Positions 1 through 5,000 of a stretch of DNA of 5,000 bases are shown in pieces. The notes under the pieces were generated by a model. That model saw only the letters and a program-made list of their open reading frames with translations, was not told the DNA's origin and made no database searches. Where the stretch lies: positions 1-5,000 of the forward strand of contig CAIUKZ010000259.1 in assembly GCA_903899865.1 (NCBI GenBank), in the 5' to 3' direction. The DNA is from an uncultured Bacteroidales bacterium (GTDB lineage: Bacteria > Bacteroidota > Bacteroidia > Bacteroidales > Paludibacteraceae). The position numbers and the translations under genes are program-made. Within the stretch, counting starts at the first letter, position 1. The number at the start of each line of letters is the position of its first letter.

Positions 1-256
1 ACACCAGATTACCTTGGGCATCTTGCGTAGCATACTCCAATGTCTTATTACCACTTTCTACCAGCGTATAACCATCTTCGGTTTCCACTTGATGAGAATA
101 TTCGTCCCCTTTCAGGCGGACACTTATTGTATCTCCATTGGGTTGACAGACTTTGATAGGATTGGGATTAGCTGGTACTGATTTGACAGTACCCACATTG
201 AATATCAGCATTACTAAAAATAAGTAATGTGATAAGACAAGAAATGATTTTTTCAT
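1..256 (-). CDS. Secreted M6-family metalloprotease-like protein, N-terminal part (partial)
   Basis: The reading frame opens at an ATG (complement of 254-256) and stays open for 85 codons to the window edge, so the C-terminal part is missing. Residues 1 to about 30 form a signal peptide: two lysines after the Met, then a hydrophobic core (LVLSHYLFLVMLIFNVGTV) and a likely cleavage near KS-VPA. The mature start, VPANPNPIKVCQPNGDTISV followed by RLKGDEYSHQVETEDGYTLV, matches from memory the propeptide region of M6 (immune inhibitor A-like) peptidases: a VPA..P start, a QPDG-type segment, then GDE(F/Y).H..(T/E)EDGYT. These are exported zinc endopeptidases. The HExxH zinc site would lie outside the window, so catalytic competence cannot be judged. 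No better start lies upstream; the nearby ATG at 275 is in another frame. The gene is transcribed away from the men genes. Export is well supported; the family call is moderately sure. Confidence 0.62.
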   Translation of the reverse strand, partial: MKKSFLVLSHYLFLVMLIFNVGTVKSVPANPNPIKVCQPNGDTISVRLKGDEYSHQVETEDGYTLVESGNKTLEYATQDAQGNLV

Positions 257-293
257 AAGTTTGTGATTTTCTCATAAGTATTAGATGAATAAT

Positions 294-323
294 AAAACAT
301 ATAATACGATTGTAAATCAACAA
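294..323 (-). promoter_or_regulatory. Candidate Bacteroidota-type promoter for the protease gene
   Basis: On the minus strand a TTG (complement of 321-323) is followed after exactly 19 bases by TATGTTTT (complement of 294-301). This is one base away from the Bacteroidota -7 consensus TAnnTTTG, and the spacing fits the -33 TTG element. Transcription would begin near 287, giving an untranslated leader of about 30 bases before the ATG at 256. The -33 element sits in the loop and arm edge of the inverted repeat at 302-338. The region is AT-rich, so a chance match is possible. Confidence 0.35.
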
Positions 324-338
324 TTTACAATCGTATTA
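302..338. repeat. Perfect 16-bp inverted repeat with 5-base loop
   Basis: The left arm TAATACGATTGTAAAT (302-317) and right arm ATTTACAATCGTATTA (323-338) are exact reverse complements around the spacer CAACA. The element lies 46 bases upstream of the protease start and overlaps its candidate promoter. It has no GC-rich stem and no T tract directly after it on the plus strand; on the minus strand the following DNA is only loosely T-rich. A dimeric-regulator operator or a leader structure therefore fits better than an intrinsic terminator, and no gene ends here. Confidence 0.75.
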
Positions 339-627
339 CCAAACAACAAAAGAGAATAGTATTCAGAGATAAGGTTAAAAAAGAATGGAAGTCCAAAGGA
401 ACACATTAAATTTCAGTTTCTTATAAATGTGCATATCATTCCATTGTATAATTATTGATTATTGTTGTATTTTAATCATAATTAACAAATAAAACACGTA
501 CACTTATTGTATTATTTTATGAATTTAATAAGATATAAAATCATAAAATTCAAATCTCAGGAAAATATAATGAGCTTGCAAACACAGTCTTTCTAAAAAA
601 CTCACCGCAGATTTTACGAAAAATACC

Positions 628-635
628 TAACTTTG
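628..635 (+). promoter_or_regulatory. -7 promoter element upstream of menF
   Basis: TAACTTTG matches the Bacteroidota sigma-factor -7 consensus TAnnTTTG exactly and is followed by C, as is common. The expected transcription start, about 6-8 bases downstream, falls near 641-643. That leaves a short leader of about 24 bases before the ATG at 666. No TTG is found at the usual 17-23 base distance upstream, so the -33 half is weak or absent. This element also argues against the in-frame TTG at 633 being the start codon, because that TTG is part of the promoter. Confidence 0.5.
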
Positions 636-665
636 CTCATTAGTACGTTTTTAAAAGCATCCTTC

Positions 666-1727
666 ATGACTTTAGCTGAAATATTAGCCCTTTGTAAGCG
701 ACACAATTTAGTGTTTTACAGTTACCGACTACCCCACTCTGCCAATATAGTTACTGGCATTCAGCTGTCTGACAAAGTCATAAGCTCACAAACTATAGAA
801 CTCAATAAAAAGGGCTTTTTGATAGCACCATTCCACGCTGAAGTGCGTCAGATTTTTCAGATAATGCCTGACATCTATTTCGTGAATGATGAAATAACTG
901 ACGCTGAACTGTCCGCCATTGAAAATTCCCAAAACAAATCGGAAGATATTGATAGTCAGCCCAAAGCCATTTCTAAAGAAGATTATCTACGGCAGGCCAA
1001 TCAACTGATTGATTTACTAAAAGCGAAGGTGGTGAATAAGGTGGTATTATCCAGAACAGAAGTTGAAGAAGACATTGAACACTTGGATGCACCAGCTATT
1101 TTCTACCAACTGACTCAAAAACATCCACACGCGTTCGTTTCCATATTTCACTTGCCGAAGCAAGGCACTTGGGTAGGTGCAAGCCCTGAAACTCTGTTGA
1201 ACATAGATAGCAATGGCGTAAAAACGATGTCGCTAGCAGCTACAAAACCAGCAAATAATACTAGAGAGTGGTCGGCTAAGGAATTTGAAGAACAGCAAAT
1301 AGTAAGTGATTTTGTGGAGAAAGTTCTTAGAAAATATCCGTTTGAATCCATACAAGTGTCAGCCACAAAAGACCAAAATGCAGGTCACATCAGTCATCTT
1401 GTGACTGAATATCAGTGTGATGGAAAACTGAATGAGCATCAACTGACCGACTTAATTTTTGACCTACACCCCACCCCCGCTGTGTGTGGAATACCAAAAG
1501 AGAAAGCATTGGATGTCATTCTCCAAACCGAAAAACATAACCGTGAATTCTATGCGGGGTTTATTGGTCCAATAGGTCATGATAATGCGCAACTTTTCGT
1601 AAATTTGCGATGCATGAAGTTGACCTCCAAATCAGTAACTTATTTTGCAGGAGGAGGACTCACAGCACTATCCAATGCAGAAGCCGAATGGGAAGAAACA
1701 TGTTTAAAGATGAAAACATTGAGGTAA
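666..1727 (+). CDS. menF: Isochorismate synthase, menaquinone pathway
   Basis: This 353-residue cytoplasmic enzyme of the chorismate-binding family converts chorismate to isochorismate, the first committed step to menaquinone. Seen in order: a variable N-terminal half; KVVLSR at 125-130, where K125 matches the lysine that activates water in EntC (K147) and MenF (K190); GASPETLL at 171-178; EEQQIV at 208-213, where E209 aligns with the general acid of EntC (E197); HPTPAVCG at 268-275; REFYAGFIGP at 293-302; VNLR at 312-315; and the C-terminal AGGG...EAEWEET block (328-345) with Mg-chorismate glutamates E341 and E344. Length is EntC-like and shorter than E. coli MenF (431). The frame is open back to a TTG at 633, but that lies in the promoter, so the ATG at 666 is chosen. 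One oddity is LAAT at 190-193 where relatives usually have LAGT or LAGS. A siderophore or salicylate role is possible for the family, but menD and menB alongside decide the name. Confidence 0.92.
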   Translation: MTLAEILALCKRHNLVFYSYRLPHSANIVTGIQLSDKVISSQTIELNKKGFLIAPFHAEVRQIFQIMPDIYFVNDEITDAELSAIENSQNKSEDIDSQPKAISKEDYLRQANQLIDLLKAKVVNKVVLSRTEVEEDIEHLDAPAIFYQLTQKHPHAFVSIFHLPKQGTWVGASPETLLNIDSNGVKTMSLAATKPANNTREWSAKEFEEQQIVSDFVEKVLRKYPFESIQVSATKDQNAGHISHLVTEYQCDGKLNEHQLTDLIFDLHPTPAVCGIPKEKALDVILQTEKHNREFYAGFIGPIGHDNAQLFVNLRCMKLTSKSVTYFAGGGLTALSNAEAEWEETCLKMKTLR

Positions 1728-1803
1728 TGTACTGAAAAACTAAACTTTAGATGCAAATCTATTGAATTAATAAGTTGCTATCGACTCTCTCACTCTTAAT
1801 TTT

Positions 1804-1837
1804 CAATTATCAATTATCAATTATCAATTATCAATTA
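1804..1837 (+). repeat. 7-bp tandem repeat (CAATTAT) just before menD
   Basis: Four exact copies of CAATTAT (1804-1810, 1811-1817, 1818-1824, 1825-1831) are followed by a partial fifth copy, CAATTA (1832-1837). The array ends two bases before the TTG start of menD, so it occupies the place of the ribosome-binding region. It lies outside the coding sequence; a change in copy number would alter leader length and not the reading frame. Confidence 0.9.
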
Positions 1838-1839
1838 CC

Positions 1840-3534
1840 TTGACAACCACCGACAAACAAACCGTTCAAATCATAGTAGATCTCTGTGCACAAAAAGGCG
1901 TAAAGAAAGTAGTCATATCTCCCGGATCGCGCAATGCACCACTGTCCATTGCTTTCAATAGACACACGGAAATTGAAACTTTTGTGATTGTAGATGAGCG
2001 AAGTGCAGCTTTTTTTGCCTTGGGAATGGCGCAACGATTGTGTCAGCCAGTTGCCATAGTCTGTACATCTGGGACAGCCCTGCTCAATTACGCTCCTGCG
2101 GTGGCAGAAGCTTTTTATCAACGAATTCCACTCCTTGTCCTCTCGGCTGACAGACCAGTGGAATGGATAGAACAAGATGATAGTCAAGCCATCAATCAGC
2201 AACAGGTATTTGCCAACTTTGTCAAACAATCGTTCCAACTCCCAGCCGAAATCACCTGCAAGGACGAACAATGGTACACCAATAGAACAGTGAACGAGGC
2301 TATCAACATAGCTACTTCTGGTAGAAAAGGCCCCGTACATGTGAACATCCCACTGCGAGAGCCATTGTACACCATCGTCAATTCACCAAGTGAGCATCAA
2401 CGGTTATTTTCTACCATGGAGGCGGACGACCAGTTATCGGAGCAAAGCATTACAAAACTTCATCAGAAAATAGGCAACGCACCAAAAATATTGATTTTGG
2501 CTGGATTCATGGTCAATGAACACAATGATGAATTTTCAAATATACTCACACAAATTGAAAAAATTGAAAATGTAGTTTTTCTTGCCGAACCCATTTCAAA
2601 CATCCAGCACCCGAGTGTTATTTCTACCATTGATAGGGTGTTGAATGTCATTTCTGTAGAGGAAGTTGAGGCTTTTAAACCCGACCTTTTGATTTCATTC
2701 GGAGGTGCTTTGGTTTCTAAGCAAATCAAAACTTTCCTAAAAAACAATCCACCCAAAGAACACTGGTATATTGGGAAAGGTGAAACACACATTGACACAT
2801 TTCAATCACTTACCGAGCTGATAAAAGTGCATCCAGTTGCGTTTTTAAATCAATTTATAATTGAAGGGGAATTTAAACCAAACACCTATAAATCATTGTG
2901 GAACAACAAACTAGAACTAGCAAAAACCCGTCACAACCAATTCATGCTCGCTGCACCATGGAGCGACCTAAAGGCTTTTGAAATCATCTGCAATCATCTG
3001 CCTGCCAATGGAAACTTGCAATTGGGGAATAGTTCGGCAGTGCGTTATGCACACCTCTTTGAGCATAAATCACAATCCAGCACACAATCCAACCGTGGCA
3101 CCAGCGGAATAGATGGCTCTACCTCCACCGCTTTAGGCGCTGCATGGGTAAGCCATGCTCCTACTACGCTGATTAGTGGCGACTTGAGCTTCTTTTACGA
3201 CTCTAATGCGCTATGGAATAAATACCTTTCACCCCAATTAAAAATCATTGTGATGAGTAATGGTGGAGGCAGTTTGTTTCGTTTCATTCCTGGTCCATCG
3301 GAGGTGGAAGAACTGGATGAATTCTTTGAAGTAGCCCAAAATCTGGACATCGAAAAACTGGTTGCCACTTATGGACTCAACTACCTAAAAGCGGAAAACG
3401 AAAGCGAATTAAAACTCAAACTTATAGATTTATATTCTTCGCAACAAAAAGCTACTGTTTTGGAAGTGAAAACTCCAAGAACCGATAACGATAAAATTCT
3501 CAAAAAATACTTTCAAGCATTAAAACAAACTTAA
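1840..3534 (+). CDS. menD: SEPHCHC synthase MenD (thiamine diphosphate enzyme), TTG start
   Basis: This 564-residue cytoplasmic enzyme joins isochorismate and 2-oxoglutarate, with loss of CO2, to give 2-succinyl-5-enolpyruvyl-6-hydroxy-3-cyclohexene-1-carboxylate. The three-domain ThDP fold is visible. The N-terminal pyrimidine domain has SPGSRNAPL at 27-35, ThDP-activating E53 in DERSA, R105 in ADRP and Q116. The middle domain spans about 200-345. The C-terminal diphosphate domain has S398, R402, R419 in NRGTSGIDGS, the metal-binding GDLS (447-450) and N474 in SNGGGSLF. These match E. coli S32, R33, E55, R107, Q118, S391, R395, R413, D442 and N469. E. coli R293 is replaced by Q295, while its neighbour K292 is kept as K294. 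Length is normal. No ATG or GTG lies between the upstream in-frame stop at 1771 and the conserved N-terminus, so TTG at 1840 is the only reasonable start; the next Met is residue 63, past the catalytic glutamate. It is 112 bases after menF, probably cotranscribed. Confidence 0.95.
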   Translation: MTTTDKQTVQIIVDLCAQKGVKKVVISPGSRNAPLSIAFNRHTEIETFVIVDERSAAFFALGMAQRLCQPVAIVCTSGTALLNYAPAVAEAFYQRIPLLVLSADRPVEWIEQDDSQAINQQQVFANFVKQSFQLPAEITCKDEQWYTNRTVNEAINIATSGRKGPVHVNIPLREPLYTIVNSPSEHQRLFSTMEADDQLSEQSITKLHQKIGNAPKILILAGFMVNEHNDEFSNILTQIEKIENVVFLAEPISNIQHPSVISTIDRVLNVISVEEVEAFKPDLLISFGGALVSKQIKTFLKNNPPKEHWYIGKGETHIDTFQSLTELIKVHPVAFLNQFIIEGEFKPNTYKSLWNNKLELAKTRHNQFMLAAPWSDLKAFEIICNHLPANGNLQLGNSSAVRYAHLFEHKSQSSTQSNRGTSGIDGSTSTALGAAWVSHAPTTLISGDLSFFYDSNALWNKYLSPQLKIIVMSNGGGSLFRFIPGPSEVEELDEFFEVAQNLDIEKLVATYGLNYLKAENESELKLKLIDLYSSQQKATVLEVKTPRTDNDKILKKYFQALKQT

Positions 3535-3542
3535 GAACATTA

Positions 3543-3564
3543 GATTCATTTTGAAGAATGGATC
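3543..3564 (+). repeat. Weak stem-loop after menD
   Basis: GATTCATT (3543-3550) can pair with AATGGATC (3557-3564) around a six-base loop, as seven Watson-Crick pairs plus one G-U pair. It starts nine bases after the menD stop codon. No T run follows, so it is not a clear intrinsic terminator; it could be a mild transcript-end or processing structure, or chance. Confidence 0.3.
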
Positions 3565-3590
3565 ACAAAATTATACTAATCAATTTTCTC

Positions 3591-3621
3591 AGCCCCTCTA
3601 TCGGAGGGGTTTGGGGAGGCT
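3591..3621 (+). repeat. GC-rich palindromic element upstream of menB
   Basis: In otherwise AT-rich spacer DNA there is a block AGCCCCTC-TATCG-GAGGGG followed by TTTGGGGAGGCT. CCCCTC (3593-3598) pairs exactly with GAGGGG (3604-3609), and the outer AGCC (3591-3594) is complementary to GGCT (3618-3621), so alternative pairings exist. From memory, sequences of this kind (runs of CCCC and GGGG with TTT, bounded by AGCC and GGCT) are frequent dispersed intergenic palindromes in Bacteroidota genomes; copy number cannot be tested here. It ends 15 bases before the menB ATG and could act as a partial terminator or mRNA-stabilising hairpin between menD and menB. Confidence 0.6.
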
Positions 3622-3636
3622 AAAACAAACAACAAT

Positions 3637-4455
3637 ATGAGAAACTGGACAACAATCAAAGAATACGAAGACATCAAATTTGAATACTTCGAAGGAGTAG
3701 CTAAAATCACCATCAATCGTGAGGAAGTACGCAATGCATTTCGCCCACAAACGAGTGTGGAAATGATAGACGCCATGGAGATTTGCAGAGAAAAAAATGA
3801 GATAGGCGTTATCGTTCTTACGGGCGCTGGCGACACCGCTTTCTGTGCAGGCGGTGACCAAAAAGTGAAAGGTGTAGGTGGATACATTGACGAACAAGGC
3901 GTGCCACGTCTCAACATCCTGGACTTGCACAAAGCCATCCGCTCCATCCCCAAGCCAGTAATAGCCATGGTGAATGGTTTTGCTATCGGCGGTGGACATG
4001 TGTTACACGTGATTTGCGACTTGACCATCGCTTCCGAAAACGCAATTTTTGGACAAACAGGACCTAAAGTGGGTAGCTTCGATGCTGGTTTTGGCTCATC
4101 GTATTTGGCTCGTTGCGTGGGTCAGAAAAAAGCCCGTGAAATATGGTTCCTCTGCCGACAATACACAGCCAAAGAAGCCGAGGAAATGGGCATGGTCAAT
4201 AAAGTAGTGCCACTCTCTCAACTGGAAGACGAAACCATGGACTGGTGTCAAACCATCCTAGAACGCAGCCCTATGGCCATCCGCATGATTAAACGCGGAC
4301 TAAACGCAGAGCTAGATGGTCAACGTGGATTGATGGAATTTGCTGGCGATGCCACTCTCATGTATTACCTGATGGAGGAAGCGCAAGAAGGTAAACACGC
4401 TTTCCTCGAAAAACGCAAACCCGACTTTCAGAAATTCCCTAAGTTTCCGGGGTGA
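3637..4455 (+). CDS. menB: 1,4-dihydroxy-2-naphthoyl-CoA synthase MenB
   Basis: This 272-residue crotonase-fold enzyme, normally hexameric and cytoplasmic, performs the Dieckmann-type ring closure of o-succinylbenzoyl-CoA to DHNA-CoA. Seen: CAGGDQK at 70-76 with oxyanion-hole G72; Y83; NGFAIGGGH at 113-121 with the second oxyanion glycine G119; QTGPKVGSFD at 140-149; W170 in REIWFLC; Y244; and the C-terminal EKRKPDFQKFP signature. A constant offset of 14 places G72, Y83, G119, S147, D149 and Y244 on E. coli G86, Y97, G133, S161, D163 and Y258. Q140, G142 and W170 match Q154, G156 and W184, the bicarbonate site of type I MenB. The protein should therefore be bicarbonate-dependent, unlike the type II enzymes that carry Asp in place of that Gly. 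The ATG at 3637 follows an A-rich leader without Shine-Dalgarno, common in this phylum. It lies 102 bases after menD. Codons look more C-ending than in menF, perhaps reflecting higher expression. Confidence 0.97.
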   Translation: MRNWTTIKEYEDIKFEYFEGVAKITINREEVRNAFRPQTSVEMIDAMEICREKNEIGVIVLTGAGDTAFCAGGDQKVKGVGGYIDEQGVPRLNILDLHKAIRSIPKPVIAMVNGFAIGGGHVLHVICDLTIASENAIFGQTGPKVGSFDAGFGSSYLARCVGQKKAREIWFLCRQYTAKEAEEMGMVNKVVPLSQLEDETMDWCQTILERSPMAIRMIKRGLNAELDGQRGLMEFAGDATLMYYLMEEAQEGKHAFLEKRKPDFQKFPKFPG

Positions 4456-4518
4456 GAGAATGGTGGGAAAGAGCTAAAGGATCAATCATAAATAAATGTA
4501 GCACGGACTCTATCAATT

Positions 4519-5000
4519 ATGGCAAAAATCAATGTAAAAGAGAATGAAATAACGGTTATTTCAATTGAGAACAATGACTATATATCTATTACTGATATTG
4601 CAAAATTTAAAAATCCAACCAGTGCAGATGATGTTATTAAAAACTGGATGAGAAACCGAAATACCATCGAATTATTAGGACTTTGGGAAACAATACATAA
4701 CCCTGATTTTAAACCCGTCGAATTCGACGGGTTTAGAAAAGAGGCTGGACTAAATAGTTTTGTATTGACACCTAAACGATGGGTTGAAGCAACCAGTGCG
4801 ATGGGAATAATTTCAAAGTCTGGTCGTTATGGTGGGACTTTTGCACATAAAGACATAGCATTTGAATTTGCATCATGGATATCGGTTGAGTTCAAACTCT
4901 ATTTTATCAAAGAATTCCAGCGCCTCAAAGAAGAAGAGCAAAAGCAAATAGGATGGAGTGCCAAACGGGAATTAGCAAAACTGAATTACCACATTCATAC
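4519..5000 (+). CDS. KilA-N domain protein (partial, C-terminus outside window)
   Basis: An ATG at 4519 opens a frame that stays open for 160 codons to the window edge. An in-frame stop at 4489 with no start codon between fixes the beginning. The protein matches from memory the KilA-N proteins found in many Bacteroidota: MAKINVKENEITVI, then YISITDIAKF (21-30), a VIKNWMRNRNTIELLGLWE-like stretch (39-57), NPDFKPVEFDGFRKEAGLNS (61-80), SGRYGGTFAHKDIAFEFASW (101-120) and EFKLYFIKEFQRLKEEE (124-140). KilA-N is a DNA-binding fold related to the APSES domain and is known from phage and large DNA-virus proteins; the role of the chromosomal bacterial copies is not settled. It begins 63 bases after menB, and no promoter is clear. 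Sequence is more AT-rich than menB, which fits an accessory or acquired gene. Nothing suggests a menaquinone role. A 26-bp palindrome lies in codons 64-73. Confidence 0.87.
   Translation, partial: MAKINVKENEITVISIENNDYISITDIAKFKNPTSADDVIKNWMRNRNTIELLGLWETIHNPDFKPVEFDGFRKEAGLNSFVLTPKRWVEATSAMGIISKSGRYGGTFAHKDIAFEFASWISVEFKLYFIKEFQRLKEEEQKQIGWSAKRELAKLNYHIH
4710..4735. repeat. Perfect 26-bp palindrome inside the KilA-N gene
   Basis: The half-site TAAACCCGTCGAA (4710-4722) is followed directly by its exact reverse complement TTCGACGGGTTTA (4723-4735), with no spacer. As RNA it can fold into an 11-bp stem with an AAUU loop. It lies within the coding sequence for residues 64-73 (FKPVEFDGFR). No T run follows on either strand, so an intrinsic terminator is unlikely. 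It could be an operator, a transcript hairpin or a remnant of a dispersed repeat. Confidence 0.9.

Larger units (their letters stand above)
257..665. other. AT-rich divergent intergenic region
   Basis: This 409-base gap separates the leftward protease gene from the rightward menF gene. It holds the inverted repeat at 302-338, a candidate leftward promoter at 294-323 and a rightward -7 element at 628-635. The stretch from about 420 to 560 is extremely AT-rich, with a weak inverted repeat (514-522 with 541-549, 9 bp, 18-base spacer). I see no tRNA, no convincing small gene and no mobile element in it. Confidence 0.7.

Noticed and set aside
384..425. Thirteen-codon open frame in the divergent spacer
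   Set aside because: Too short, no supporting signal, expected by chance.
120..512. Thirteen-base direct repeat ACACTTATTGTAT at 120-132 and 500-512
   Set aside because: A 13-base match is not surprising between two AT-rich places in 5 kb, and one copy is inside the protease coding sequence.
514..549. Inverted repeat ATTTTATGA / TCATAAAAT with 18-base spacer
   Set aside because: Nine AT-only-type pairs in an extremely AT-rich stretch; likely chance.
570..596. Eight-codon open frame (MSLQTQSF) with an AGGA-like sequence upstream, a possible leader peptide before menF
   Set aside because: It lies upstream of the likely menF promoter, so it would not be on the menF transcript, and it has no regulatory codon run or attenuator after it.
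1148..1366. Minus-strand open frame inside menF
   Set aside because: It lies wholly within a strongly supported gene on the other strand, has no family resemblance and no start signal; a coding shadow.
1728..1839. Possible missing hotdog thioesterase gene between menF and menD, as I recall in some Bacteroidota clusters
   Set aside because: The 112-base spacer holds no open frame or recognisable remnant; absence alone is not evidence of a deletion.
1831..2798. Three minus-strand open frames opposite menD (169, 61 and 111 codons)
   Set aside because: All lie opposite conserved MenD sequence and their translations look like non-protein composition.
3576..4028. Two overlapping minus-strand open frames opposite menB
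   Set aside because: They are antisense shadows of the highly conserved MenB coding region; rich in Ser/Pro or His/Phe with no recognisable domain.

Overview
The window looks like chromosomal DNA of a member of the Bacteroidota. It has moderately low GC coding DNA, very AT-rich intergenic gaps, start codons without a clear Shine-Dalgarno sequence, a TAnnTTTG-type -7 promoter element, and proteins whose sequences resemble Bacteroidota homologues from memory. Genus cannot be told from this alone.

Layout. Bases 1-256 (minus strand) hold the N-terminal end of a secreted protein, probably an M6-family metalloprotease, cut by the window edge. Bases 257-665 are an AT-rich divergent intergenic region. 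It carries a perfect 16-bp inverted repeat that overlaps a candidate promoter for the protease, and a good -7 element for the genes to the right. Three plus-strand genes of menaquinone biosynthesis follow: menF (isochorismate synthase, 666-1727), menD (SEPHCHC synthase, TTG start, 1840-3534) and menB (DHNA-CoA synthase, 3637-4455). The menF-menD gap ends in a 7-bp tandem repeat that almost touches the menD start. The menD-menB gap carries GC-rich hairpin DNA just before menB. At 4519 a KilA-N domain gene begins and runs off the right edge; it contains a perfect 26-bp palindrome inside its coding sequence.

How the genes work together. MenF converts chorismate to isochorismate. MenD adds the succinyl-semialdehyde unit from 2-oxoglutarate using thiamine diphosphate. 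MenB later closes the naphthoate ring from o-succinylbenzoyl-CoA. MenH, MenC, MenE, MenA and the methyltransferase are not in the window and must be encoded elsewhere. Menaquinone is the usual respiratory quinone in Bacteroidota, so this is a core metabolic cluster. It is flanked by a secreted protease gene and an accessory-type KilA-N gene.

No new multi-gene system is visible. The points most worth a second look are the palindrome inside the KilA-N gene, the hairpin overlapping the protease promoter, and the tandem repeat abutting the TTG start of menD.
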